In this document: positions 7,643 through 15,904 of the stretch, one piece after another
How the letters are laid out: each line of letters starts with the position of its first letter
Position numbering within the stretch: position 1 is the first letter of the stretch
Origin: an uncultured Clostridia bacterium
GTDB taxonomy: Bacteria > Bacillota > Clostridia > Oscillospirales > JAAYOS01
NCBI GenBank assembly: GCA_947631015.1
Contig: CANRJS010000001.1
Span: forward strand, 1-64,000
Length of the DNA stretch: 64,000 nt
Direction of reading: 5' to 3'
Translations under genes and position numbers: made by a program
The notes under the pieces: generated by a model
The model's input: the letters and a program-made list of their open reading frames with translations, nothing else
Told to the model about the DNA's origin: nothing
The model's database searches: none

Positions 7643-9451
7643 TTGAACAATCAGCGGTTAAGAGCGCTGCTGGGATACCTCAAGGGATTCAAGTGGCTGC
7701 TCGCTGTCGGACTGGTATTCATGGCTGTTGAGATATACCTGTCGTTTGTCAGCCCGCTTGTTATGTCGGTGACGATAGACTCGGTTCTCGACTCGAAGCC
7801 GGTGGACGTACCCGGCTACTTCCGGTGGTTCATTGATATGATAGGAGGGGAGAGCGCCCTGCGCGTGGACGCGCTCCGCAGCCTGCTCATAATGGCGGCG
7901 GCGATGATAGGCTTCCGCCTCGCGAGCGGACTTCTCACCTTCCTTCGCACCTACGTCAACAGCAAGGCGAGCGAGGGAATGATAAAGCGCCTGCGCGACC
8001 GCGTGTATTCGCACGTGCAGAGCCTCCCGTTCCGCTATCACGCCACCGTGCAGACGGGCGACCTCATTCAGCGCGCCACAAACGATATGGAGACTCTGCG
8101 CCGCTTCATCAGCGGCACGCTACTTGAGTTTGTGAGGACAATATGCCTCTTTGTTGTCGGCCTAATAGTCATGGCGAATCTGCACCTGCGCCTCGCGCTT
8201 ATAACCCTGTCGCTTGCTCCGTTCATCGTCATCACTTCGATGATATTCTTCAAGCGGATACAGAACCTGTTTATCGAGCTAGAGAATCAGGAGTCGGACA
8301 TGTACACGATAGCGCAGGAGAACCTGACGGGAACGCGCGTCGTCCGCGCGTTCGGACGCGAGCGCTTCGAGCTCGACAAGTACCTCAAGTCGAACGAGGA
8401 GCTCCGCCGCCGCACGGTAAAGCTCAACAACATGTTTGCAAACCTCTGGAGCGGGCTCGACGTCGTGAGCGGCATACAGATAGCGCTCGTCGGCATCTTC
8501 GGGATAATATTCGCGGTGAAGGATCAAAGCCTCTCGGTGGGCGAGTACACGGCGTTCATGAGCTATGTGTACATATTCATCTGGCCGCTGCGCAACTTCG
8601 GCCGCGTCCTCTCCGACCTCGGGCGCTCGCTCATATCCGTCGGACGTATCGAGGAGGTGCTGAACGCCAAGCCGGAGGACGAGAACGAGAACGGCAGCAC
8701 GCCTCCGCTCGGCGGCGACATCGACTTCCGGGACGTCACCTTCGGCTACGAGAAGGGGCAGAAGGTCCTCGACGGGCTCAATATGCACATCGAGGGAGGC
8801 TCGACCGTCGCGATACTCGGCGGCACGGGCTCGGGAAAGAGCACGCTCGCGCAGCTCCTCCAGCGGCTCTACGATGTGAACTCGGGTCACATCACTATTG
8901 GCGGCGAGGACATAAACAAAATGAGCAAGCACTATCTCCGCGACCACATCGGAATAGTCCTCCAGGAGCCGTTCCTTTACTCGAAGACGATAATGCAGAA
9001 CATCGGCATCAAGCTCGAGACGCCCGAGCCGGAACGCGTCTACGAGGCGGCGAAGGTCGCGGCGATTCACGACGACATAGAGTCCTTCGAGCAGGGCTAC
9101 GACACCGTCGTAGGCGAGCGCGGCGTCACGCTCTCCGGTGGTCAGAAGCAGCGCGTCGCGATAGCGCGCTCACTCATAGGCGACAGCAACATACTCATCT
9201 TTGACGACTCGCTGAGCGCCGTTGACTCCAAGACCGACGCGCAGATACGCGCGGCACTGAAGGAGCGGCGCAAGGGGACGACTACCATAATAATCTCCCA
9301 TCGCATAACCACGCTCATGGAGGCGGATAAGATTTTCGTGCTGAAGGACGGCCGCATCGCCGAGGAAGGCACGCACGACGAGCTTCTTAAGCTCGGAGGC
9401 ATCTACCGCCGCACCTATGACATCCAGAGTATGCAGGCGGAGGAGGTGTAA
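7643..9451 (+). CDS. ABC exporter, fused membrane-ATPase half-transporter (degenerate-site subunit)
   Basis: 602 residues, TTG start at 7643 with GGAGGG 7 bp upstream. An exporter membrane domain (about residues 20-320) is followed by an ATPase domain: Walker A GGTGSGKST, signature LSGGQKQR, Walker B ILIFDDSLSAVD, where Asp replaces the catalytic Glu. This is the BmrC-like half; the next gene, 2 bp downstream, is the complementary half. Expression is probably set by the leader (cre site, small ORF, terminator). The substrate is unknown; multidrug export is the usual role of such pairs when behind an attenuator. Confidence 0.9.
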   Translation: MNNQRLRALLGYLKGFKWLLAVGLVFMAVEIYLSFVSPLVMSVTIDSVLDSKPVDVPGYFRWFIDMIGGESALRVDALRSLLIMAAAMIGFRLASGLLTFLRTYVNSKASEGMIKRLRDRVYSHVQSLPFRYHATVQTGDLIQRATNDMETLRRFISGTLLEFVRTICLFVVGLIVMANLHLRLALITLSLAPFIVITSMIFFKRIQNLFIELENQESDMYTIAQENLTGTRVVRAFGRERFELDKYLKSNEELRRRTVKLNNMFANLWSGLDVVSGIQIALVGIFGIIFAVKDQSLSVGEYTAFMSYVYIFIWPLRNFGRVLSDLGRSLISVGRIEEVLNAKPEDENENGSTPPLGGDIDFRDVTFGYEKGQKVLDGLNMHIEGGSTVAILGGTGSGKSTLAQLLQRLYDVNSGHITIGGEDINKMSKHYLRDHIGIVLQEPFLYSKTIMQNIGIKLETPEPERVYEAAKVAAIHDDIESFEQGYDTVVGERGVTLSGGQKQRVAIARSLIGDSNILIFDDSLSAVDSKTDAQIRAALKERRKGTTTIIISHRITTLMEADKIFVLKDGRIAEEGTHDELLKLGGIYRRTYDIQSMQAEEV

Positions 9452-9453
9452 GC

Positions 9454-11289
9454 ATGAACAGCGCGATAAAAGAAAAAGAGTACCAAAATCAAAAGATAAA
9501 CTGGGGAACGTGGAGAAGGATACTCGGCTTTGCCTCGATGAGCAAAAAGTATATATGGATAGCCGCGCTTGCGGGCGCGCTCACCGGCATACTTGACTTC
9601 TGTTCGCAGCTCGTTTCGAGCTGGGCTATAGACGACTTCATCGGAGCCATGTCGATGAACGGCATCTCGCTCTACATCTTCGTCGCGGTCGGACTTCAGC
9701 TCGTGTATGCGGCGCTGACGCTCGCGTTCAGCCGCGCCTGCGGAACGCTTGAGGCAAACCTCAACGCCGACATCCGCAACGCGGAGTTCCGCAAGCTCCA
9801 GACGCTCTCGTTCAGCTACTTCGACAAGACCTCGGTCGGCTACCTGCTCGCCCGCGTCACCACGGACGTGAGCCGCACGGTAGAGACTATATCGTGGTGC
9901 TTTATAGACCTCGGCTGGGGCATAATGGCTATAATCGCGGGGCTCGTCGGAATGTTCATTATAAACTGGCGGCTCGCGCTCATACTGCTCGCGGCAATGC
10001 CGATACTCGCCGTCGTCAGCGTATTCTTCCAGAAGCGGATACTCCGCCACCAGCGCGAGACCCGCCGTTTGAACTCGATGATAACCTCCGCGATAAACGA
10101 GGGTATCATGGGCGCGCGGACGACAAAGACGCTCGTGCGCGAGGAGCTGAACAACCGCGAGTTCTTCTCGACTACCGCCGCCATGCGCGGCGCGAGCATG
10201 CGCGCCGCGATGATCTCCGCGCTCTACATGCCGGTCGCGTCGATGATAATCAGCATAGCGGTCGGAGCGGTGCTCGTCAAGGGCGGCGTGGACGTGACGA
10301 ACATGGTCATCTCCATCGGCACGCTGAACCTGTTTATAAACATGGGCAACATGATGTTCGAGCCGATACGCAACTTCGCGCGCATCTTTGCGGACTTCCA
10401 GTCGTCCCAGGCGGCGGCGGAGCGCGTCATAGACGTTCTGAACGCCGAGAGCGACATCGTCGACAGCGACGAAGTCGTCGCCAAATACGGCGACCTCTTC
10501 GACCCGAAGCGCGAGAACTGGGAGGACGTGAAGGGCGAGGTCGAGTTCCGCAACGTCAGCTTCAGCTACATCGAGGGCGAACCGGTCCTCAAGAACTTCA
10601 ACCTCAAGGTCCGCGCGGGCGAGAACATAGCGCTCGTCGGCGAGACCGGCTCCGGCAAGAGTACGATAGTTAACCTAGTCTGCCGCTTCTACGAGCCGCA
10701 GGAGGGCGAGATACTCATCGACGGCGTGAACATCCGCGAGCGGAGCCAGCTTTGGCTCCAGTCGCGGCTCGGGTACGTCCTCCAGCAGCCGCATCTCTTC
10801 AGCGGGACGATACGCGACAACATCCGCTACGGCCGCCTCGACGCCTCGGACGAGGACATAGAGAACGCCGCGAAGATGGTCGGCGCGGACGAATTCATCC
10901 GCACGCTCGAGAAGGGCTACGATACCGAGGTCGGCGAGGGCGGCGGACTGCTCTCGACCGGTCAGAAGCAGCTCATCAGCTTTGCTCGCGCCATAGTCGC
11001 CGACCCGAAGATATTCGTGCTCGACGAGGCGACGAGCTCGGTCGATACCGAGAGCGAGGTCAAGATACAGAAGGCGAGCGAGACGCTGCTCCGCAACCGC
11101 ACGAGCTTCATCATAGCGCACCGGCTCTCCACCGTCCGCGACGCGGACAGGATACTCGTCATAGACAACGGCGAGATGATAGAGCAGGGGAGCCACAAGG
11201 AGCTCATGGCAAAGAAGGGCTACTATTACGAGCTCTACACCAACCAGTTCAGGAGCGAGAAGGTGGCGGAAAGCGTCAAGGAGCTGTAG
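9454..11289 (+). CDS. ABC exporter, fused membrane-ATPase half-transporter (catalytic-Glu subunit)
   Basis: 611 residues, starting 2 bp after the stop of its partner. An N-terminal exporter domain with six helices is followed by an ATPase domain with Walker A GETGSGKST, altered signature LSTGQKQL and Walker B IFVLDEATSSVD with the catalytic Glu retained. Together with the preceding gene it makes a heterodimeric exporter. The first pair (220-3649) has the same division of motifs in the same order. Confidence 0.9.
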   Translation: MNSAIKEKEYQNQKINWGTWRRILGFASMSKKYIWIAALAGALTGILDFCSQLVSSWAIDDFIGAMSMNGISLYIFVAVGLQLVYAALTLAFSRACGTLEANLNADIRNAEFRKLQTLSFSYFDKTSVGYLLARVTTDVSRTVETISWCFIDLGWGIMAIIAGLVGMFIINWRLALILLAAMPILAVVSVFFQKRILRHQRETRRLNSMITSAINEGIMGARTTKTLVREELNNREFFSTTAAMRGASMRAAMISALYMPVASMIISIAVGAVLVKGGVDVTNMVISIGTLNLFINMGNMMFEPIRNFARIFADFQSSQAAAERVIDVLNAESDIVDSDEVVAKYGDLFDPKRENWEDVKGEVEFRNVSFSYIEGEPVLKNFNLKVRAGENIALVGETGSGKSTIVNLVCRFYEPQEGEILIDGVNIRERSQLWLQSRLGYVLQQPHLFSGTIRDNIRYGRLDASDEDIENAAKMVGADEFIRTLEKGYDTEVGEGGGLLSTGQKQLISFARAIVADPKIFVLDEATSSVDTESEVKIQKASETLLRNRTSFIIAHRLSTVRDADRILVIDNGEMIEQGSHKELMAKKGYYYELYTNQFRSEKVAESVKEL

Positions 11290-11363
11290 GGGCTTCCGGC
11301 AAAGCACGGTCGCACCGCGCCATGCGCGTGACGGTAATTAACTTCCGAAAGGAGAGATGTTTT

Positions 11364-11501
11364 ATGGAAAAATACTTCATTTCAGGCGGGAATGTCCGCA
11401 GAAAACATCATGATTTCGGGAGGAGATCATCTGAAAGAGAACAGCTTTGTTTTGGCCGAGGTGCTGGAGGTACAGCGCTCGGGATGCTTCTGCCTGCTTG
11501 A
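11364..11501 (+). CDS. Short ORF overlapping the start of rsgA
   Basis: ATG at 11364 lies 8 bp after AAAGGAGA, a better ribosome site than that of rsgA, and opens 45 codons (MEKYFISGGNVRRKHHDF...) in another frame that overlaps the first 110 bp of rsgA. The first residues look plausible, but the remainder is composition-driven. It may be a translational lead-in to rsgA or chance. Confidence 0.3.
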   Translation: MEKYFISGGNVRRKHHDFGRRSSEREQLCFGRGAGGTALGMLLPA

Positions 11502-12426
11502 CGGCAGAGAGATTTTCGTAAGGACGCGCGCCGGCGGCGAGCCGGTGACGGTCGGGGACAGCGTAAGACTTGAACGGGTCGGAGAGGACTTCCTTCTCCG
11601 CGAGGTCCTGCCGCGCCGCTCCTGCTTCTACCGCCTCGCCACGGACCCGGACGACATGCGCCGTCAGCCGGCGGCGGCAAACTTTGACTATGTGTTTATA
11701 ATGCAGGCGCTCGGGCACGACTTCAACGTCGGCAGGCTCGAACGATACCTCGCGGCGGCGTGGCAGTCCGGCGGGACGCCGGTGGTGCTGCTCACCAAGG
11801 CGGACACCTGCGGGAACACGGCGGACGCGCTCCTGCGCGCGTCGGAGACGGCGATAGGCGCGGAGGCGTACGCCGTGAGCGCCGTCACCGGCGAGGGGAT
11901 GGACGCGGTGCGCCGCTTCTTCGCGCCGGGCAGCACCGTGGCGCTCGTAGGTTCGAGCGGCGTCGGAAAAAGTACTCTTGTCAACGCGATAGCGGGGCGA
12001 CACGTCATGGACACCGGCGAGGTCCGCGCCTCCGACGGGCGCGGGCGTCACACCACGACCTACCGGCGGATGATACTTCTGCCTAACGGTGCGCGCGTTA
12101 TCGACACGCCGGGGATGCGGTCGTTCGGCGTCACCGACGCCGCGGGAGTCTCTGCGGCGTTCCCGGACGTGGAGGCGGTCATAGCGCAAGGCTGCCGCTT
12201 CCGCGACTGTACACACTCCGGAGAACCGGGGTGTGCCGTTGGCGAGGCTCTGCGGCGCGGGACGCTTTCGCGCGAGCGCTGGGAGCAGTACCGAAAACTC
12301 TCGGACGAGACCGAGAAAATAGAGCGCGGCATAGCCCGGCACGACATGTTCAAGGAAAAGAAGAAGGAGCGCAGGGCGAAGGTCCGCCGCTCCGGGAAAG
12401 GCACGGACAGTGAGGAGGACTTCTGA
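11392..12426 (+). CDS. rsgA: Ribosome small-subunit biogenesis GTPase RsgA
   Basis: Circularly permuted GTPase that binds the 30S subunit late in assembly. An N-terminal OB-fold (about residues 15-85) precedes the GTPase core in the permuted order: G4 TKAD near 140, G1 GSSGVGKST near 190, G3 DTPGMR near 237. A C-terminal zinc cluster CRFRDCTHSGEPGC follows. The start is uncertain: ATG 11392 has a weak site, while GGGAGGAG at 11418-11425 would suit a CTG at 11431, which removes 13 residues. It directly abuts the next gene. Confidence 0.9.
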   Translation: MSAENIMISGGDHLKENSFVLAEVLEVQRSGCFCLLDGREIFVRTRAGGEPVTVGDSVRLERVGEDFLLREVLPRRSCFYRLATDPDDMRRQPAAANFDYVFIMQALGHDFNVGRLERYLAAAWQSGGTPVVLLTKADTCGNTADALLRASETAIGAEAYAVSAVTGEGMDAVRRFFAPGSTVALVGSSGVGKSTLVNAIAGRHVMDTGEVRASDGRGRHTTTYRRMILLPNGARVIDTPGMRSFGVTDAAGVSAAFPDVEAVIAQGCRFRDCTHSGEPGCAVGEALRRGTLSRERWEQYRKLSDETEKIERGIARHDMFKEKKKERRAKVRRSGKGTDSEEDF

Positions 12427-12942
12427 ATGCTTCTTCAAGACAACGAACTGACGATACGAAACGCCACCGCCGCCGACGCGCACACCCTCGGCGAGTGGTG
12501 GCGGGACGGACGGGTGATGGCTCACGCCGGGTTCCCGCTCGGCCTCGATGAGACGGACGAGGAGATAGCGGAGTCTCTGTCTCACGACAGTGAGGACCGC
12601 CGCCGTCGGCTCATGATAGAGCTTGAGGGCGAACCGATAGGCGAGATGAGCTATTCCGTCCTCGAGGACGGCACGGCGGAGATAGGAATAAAGATCTGCC
12701 GCGAGGACAAGCAGGAGAAGGGCTACGGAAAGCGGCTGCTGCGTATGCTGATAAACGAGCTCTTCCGGAGGGGCGCGCCGAGGATAATCCTCGACACGAA
12801 CCTCAAAAACACCCGCGCGCAGCACGTCTACGAGACGCTCGGGTTCAGGAAGACGAGCGTCGACGTCGACGCGTGGACCGACCAGCTCGGCGTTCCGCAG
12901 ACGGCGGTCTGCTACGAGCTGCTTCCGGGCGAGCTGAGATAA
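12427..12942 (+). CDS. GNAT-family N-acetyltransferase
   Basis: 171 residues; its ATG follows the rsgA stop without a gap. The fold is read from the N-terminal LTIRNATAADAHTLGEWW, a typical RimJ/RimL or AAC(6')-like start, and the acetyl-CoA loop motif region KQEKGYGKRLLRMLINEL with the following LDTNLKNTRAQHVYETLGF. The substrate (protein N-terminus, aminoglycoside or small amine) cannot be told from sequence. Confidence 0.8.
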   Translation: MLLQDNELTIRNATAADAHTLGEWWRDGRVMAHAGFPLGLDETDEEIAESLSHDSEDRRRRLMIELEGEPIGEMSYSVLEDGTAEIGIKICREDKQEKGYGKRLLRMLINELFRRGAPRIILDTNLKNTRAQHVYETLGFRKTSVDVDAWTDQLGVPQTAVCYELLPGELR

Positions 12943-12965
12943 GTTTCGGGAGAACAACCCGAAAC
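12943..12965 (+). terminator. Hairpin after rsgA-GNAT
   Basis: GTTTCGGG-AGAACAA-CCCGAAAC starts at the base after the stop codon. There is no T run after it, so termination is only possible, not shown. Confidence 0.3.
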
Positions 12966-13084
12966 CGACCTTGGAGAAAGCACGGTTTGTTCAGGGAACT
13001 GTTAAACATGTTTTCCCTAAGGATTTGTCACGGAGTCTTTTACCCAAAAGTTCAACATTCTGAAAAGAGAGGTGCTTCGGCAAG

Positions 13085-13615
13085 TTGAATGTTTTAGATG
13101 CGATTGCCAATCGACACAGTTATAGGGGAGAGTATCAGTCAACGCCTGTTCCGAGGGAGAATTTAATAACGATTATGGAAGCAGGTTTAAGCGCCCCGTC
13201 AGGCTGTAATAAGCAAACAACAAGTTTAATCGCCGTAGATGACGGGGAAACCATTCAAAAAATGCATGAGGTCATCAATCCGCCTGTCGGAAAAACAGCA
13301 CCTTGCATGATATGTGTTCTTACTCAAAGGGTGAATGCTTATCGTGACAGATGTTTTGCGGTGCAGGACTATTCCGCGGCAATAGAAAATATGCTCCTTG
13401 CCATCGTTGAACTTGGGTATCAGAGCTGTTGGTACGAAGGTCATATTACGGATGAGGATCAAATCGGGCATAAAATAGCGGAGATACTGAATGTACCAGA
13501 TGATTACGACTTGGTATGTATTTTGCCTGTCGGGATTGCGAAAGCCGAACCGACAGTGCCAAGGAAAAAGGCATTTGAAGAGAGAGCGTGGTTTAATTCA
13601 TTCAGAAACATATAA
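13085..13615 (+). CDS. Nitroreductase-family flavoprotein
   Basis: 176 residues from a TTG at 13085, with GAGAGG upstream. The FMN-binding motif NRHSYRGEYQ at the N-terminus and the late LGYQSCWYEG and LPVGIAKAE motifs are those of the short nitroreductases that reduce nitro groups or flavin with NAD(P)H. The gene and its upstream 100 bp are clearly richer in A+T than the surroundings and use codons such as TTA, AAA and ATA freely, which suggests acquisition. It stands alone, with a hairpin downstream at 13646-13682. Confidence 0.8.
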   Translation: MNVLDAIANRHSYRGEYQSTPVPRENLITIMEAGLSAPSGCNKQTTSLIAVDDGETIQKMHEVINPPVGKTAPCMICVLTQRVNAYRDRCFAVQDYSAAIENMLLAIVELGYQSCWYEGHITDEDQIGHKIAEILNVPDDYDLVCILPVGIAKAEPTVPRKKAFEERAWFNSFRNI

Positions 13616-13645
13616 TTAGATTCCGGTTTGACAGCTGACAAAACA

Positions 13646-13682
13646 CAGAGCCATGACCGCCTGTCGGCGTGTCATGGCTCTG
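13646..13682 (+). terminator. 12 bp stem after the nitroreductase gene
   Basis: AGAGCCATGAC (13647-13657) pairs with GTCATGGCTCT (13671-13681), plus one flanking pair. The downstream tract is T-rich but broken (GCCTGCTTTGCCTCTT). Confidence 0.5.
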
Positions 13683-13695
13683 CCTGCTTTGCCTC

Positions 13696-13724
13696 TTGTA
13701 ACTTCGGCGTTTTTCTGGTATAAT
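13696..13724 (+). promoter_or_regulatory. Promoter of tgt
   Basis: TTGTAA at 13696-13701, 17 bp, TATAAT at 13719-13724. The predicted transcript start (about 13731) argues for the ATG at 13756 rather than the one at 13735. Confidence 0.65.
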
Positions 13725-13755
13725 CGTCAGGAATATGAAATCTCTGAGGTGGCAA

Positions 13756-14892
13756 ATGTTCGAGCTTATCACGACAGACGGCGCGGCGCGCCGGGGAAGG
13801 TACACGACGCCGCACGGCACGGTCGAGACGCCGGTTTTCATGAACGTCGGCACGCAGGCGGCGATAAAGGGCGCGCTTGACGCGTTCGACTTGGAGAGCG
13901 TCGGATGTCAGGTGGAGCTGTCAAACACCTACCATCTGCACCTCCGTCCCGGCGAGGAGACGGTGGCGGCGATGGGCGGCCTGCACGGCTTCATGCGTTG
14001 GAACCGTCCGATACTCACCGACAGCGGCGGATTCCAGGTGTTCTCGCTCGCGGAGCTTCGCAACATCCGCGAGGAGGGCGTCGAGTTCCGCTCGCACATA
14101 GACGGCAGAAGGATATTCATGAGCCCGGAGGACAGTATGCGCATACAGTCCCGCCTCGGCTCGGACATAGCGATGGCGTTTGACGAGTGCGTCGAGAACC
14201 CGTCCCCGCGCGAGTATGTCGTCTGCTCTGCGGAGCGGACGTACAGGTGGCTCGACCGCTGCAAGACGGCGCTTGCGGACTTCAACTCCGCCGAGGACGC
14301 CGTGAACCCCGGTCAGGTGCTCTGGGGGATAAATCAGGGCGGGGCGTATGCCGATATTCGCGTGGAGCACATGAAGAAGATACGCGAGCTCGACCTTCCC
14401 GGCTACGCGATAGGCGGGCTCGCCGTCGGCGAGCCTACGGAGGTGATGTACGACATACTCGAGCACGTCTGCCCGGAGGCTCCCGCCGACCGCCCGCGCT
14501 ACCTTATGGGCGTCGGCACGCCGTCAAACATCATTGAAGGCGTCGCGCGCGGCGTCGACTTCTTCGACTGCGTTATGCCGGCGCGGAACGCGCGCCACGC
14601 GCACGTCTACACCCTCGACGGACGGATAAACCTCCGCAACGCCGCCTACGAGCGGGATGAACGGCCTATAGACGAACACTGCGGCTGTTACACCTGCCGG
14701 CAATTCTCGCGCGCCTACCTCCACCACCTCTTCAAGGCGGAGGAGATGCTTTCGATGCGGCTCGCCGTAATACACAACCTCTACTTCTACAACTCCCTCA
14801 TGACGCGGATACGCGCCGCCATCGAGGCGCACGAGTTCGAGGCATTCCGCCGGGAGTGGTCGGAGCGGCTCGACCGGAGGCTTTACGCCTGA
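13756..14892 (+). CDS. tgt: tRNA-guanine transglycosylase
   Basis: Exchanges guanine 34 of GUN-anticodon tRNAs for preQ1. 378 residues from ATG 13756, which has GAGGTGG just upstream; an in-frame ATG at 13735 would leave almost no leader. The motifs are VELSNTYHLHLRPG, the catalytic DSGGFQVFSLAEL, FDECVENP, the second aspartate region FDCVMPARNARHAHVYT, and the zinc site CGCYTCRQFSRAYLHH near the C-terminus. queA, the next enzyme of queuosine synthesis, is on the other strand at 35187-36206. Confidence 0.95.
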   Translation: MFELITTDGAARRGRYTTPHGTVETPVFMNVGTQAAIKGALDAFDLESVGCQVELSNTYHLHLRPGEETVAAMGGLHGFMRWNRPILTDSGGFQVFSLAELRNIREEGVEFRSHIDGRRIFMSPEDSMRIQSRLGSDIAMAFDECVENPSPREYVVCSAERTYRWLDRCKTALADFNSAEDAVNPGQVLWGINQGGAYADIRVEHMKKIRELDLPGYAIGGLAVGEPTEVMYDILEHVCPEAPADRPRYLMGVGTPSNIIEGVARGVDFFDCVMPARNARHAHVYTLDGRINLRNAAYERDERPIDEHCGCYTCRQFSRAYLHHLFKAEEMLSMRLAVIHNLYFYNSLMTRIRAAIEAHEFEAFRREWSERLDRRLYA

Positions 14893-14917
14893 AAGAAAAG
14901 AATTTTCGCGTATACCC

Positions 14918-14946
14918 TTGCCAAACGTCCGCCGTTTGGCTATAAT
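14918..14946 (+). promoter_or_regulatory. yajC promoter whose spacer is a palindrome
   Basis: TTGCCA at 14918-14923, 17 bp, TATAAT at 14941-14946. The spacer holds GCCAAACG-TCCGC-CGTTTGGC (14920-14940), an 8+8 bp dyad ending next to the -10. It may be an operator, or the terminator of tgt doubling as a promoter region. Confidence 0.6.
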
Positions 14947-14981
14947 TAGAAGGTAAAACAAATATGAGGAGGTGACAAGCG

Positions 14982-15350
14982 ATGCTTACAAAGATACTCA
15001 CTCTTATGCTTACCGCGGGAGATGCCGCCGACGCTGCGGCAGAGGGCGCCGCACAGGGGCTCAATATCGGCTCCATACTGACGATGATACTTCCGTTCGG
15101 AATAATCATAGCGGTGTTCTATTTCATGCTGATACGCCCGGAGAACAAGCGTAAGAAGTCGATGCAGAAGATGCTGTCCGAGCTCGTCGTCGGAGACGAG
15201 GTGACTACGCGCGGCGGTCTCGTCGGCAAGATAGTCAAGATAAAGGACGACCGGCTGACCATTCAGTCCTCCGGCGCAGACGGTATGACCTTCCAGATAA
15301 TGCGCTGGGCGGTCTCCTCCAAGGGCGCAAGCAGCGAGGAAGCACAATAG
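14982..15350 (+). CDS. yajC: Preprotein translocase subunit YajC
   Basis: 122 residues with GAGGAGGTGA 6 bp before the ATG. A single membrane helix (about residues 33-51, ILTMILPFGIIIAVFYFM) is followed by LIRPENKRKKSMQKMLSEL and the small basic domain with VGDEVTTRGGLVGKIVKI, as expected for this auxiliary SecDF-associated protein. The N-terminus before the helix is Ala-rich and longer than usual. A 22 bp hairpin terminator begins right at the stop codon. Confidence 0.92.
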   Translation: MLTKILTLMLTAGDAADAAAEGAAQGLNIGSILTMILPFGIIIAVFYFMLIRPENKRKKSMQKMLSELVVGDEVTTRGGLVGKIVKIKDDRLTIQSSGADGMTFQIMRWAVSSKGASSEEAQ

Positions 15351-15397
15351 TTCACAAAAAAGGTTTGCGGGCTTTGCCCGCAAACCTTTTTTGTGAA
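15351..15397 (+). terminator. 22 bp perfect stem terminator after yajC
   Basis: Arms 15351-15372 and 15376-15397 pair without mismatch around the loop TTT; the right arm carries six T, the left six A, so it could stop transcription from either side. Confidence 0.75.
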
Positions 15398-15692
15398 GCC
15401 GCCGGACAGAGCGGAGCTCTGCCGGCGGCATGCGCTCCGCTTCGCAATTCCCAAACGGTCAGTAGACCGTTTGGGAGCCCTTCCGATTAAACGTGCTCGG
15501 GCGAACGAATCGCCCTGCGCGAAGTTGCTTGCCGTGGGCAAGCAACTTCAACCGCGCGAACTAGCGCGTTTTCCGCCTTCGGCGTAAAATCGACGCGCGC
15601 TCCGCGCAAAGTATTTTTCCCGACGTACACGCCGTCGGGAAAAATGATGGAAATTTATTCGCCGCCTTTGGCGGCGAACTCTGCGAGTCTTT
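15398..15692. repeat. Structured intergenic stretch with copy 2 of the dispersed repeat
   Basis: No gene seen. The GCCGCCGG.CAGAGC hairpin (15398-15429) repeats that at 6922-6953. Then come a CCAAACGGTC/GACCGTTTGG stem (about 15450), the tract GAGCCCTTCCGATTAAA (also at 41120), and a TTGCTTGCCGTGGGCAAGCAA stem that resembles 41250-41275. The core repeat at about 15592-15688 has TTTTTCCCGACG / CGTCGGGAAAAA and GCCGCC/GGCGGC stems and ends CTCTGCGAG. Confidence 0.7.
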
Positions 15693-15701
15693 GGACAAAT
15701 C

Positions 15702-15800
15702 AGGAGCGCGCTACGGGGCGCGTGGGTTGAAATGGCGAGCTGCACGCCTACAAGGATGACAAACTGATGTCGCGCACCGTATGCGCGCTCCTATTTGTGT
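15702..15800 (+). CRISPR. Single-spacer remnant of a type I-C-like CRISPR array
   Basis: 15702-15733 ends in GCGCGTGGGTTGAAAT, which matches the conserved 3' part of type I-C repeats (GCGTGGATTGAAAT) at all but one base. Exactly 35 nt later, a typical I-C spacer length, a second 32 nt stretch opens with GTCGC, the conserved repeat 5' end, and then diverges, as terminal repeats do. The 35 nt between (15734-15768) reads as an open frame (GELHAYKDDKL). No cas gene is in the window, so this is an orphan relic at best; chance resemblance is not excluded. Confidence 0.4.
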
Positions 15801-15904
15801 CCGAAGTATAGGCAGTGTCATCTCGTCCGGATCATGATTTGCTTGTACTTTTTTCCGCTCCGGGCGAATACCTTTAAGCAGGAAACTGTTTAGGGGTGAT
15901 GAAA

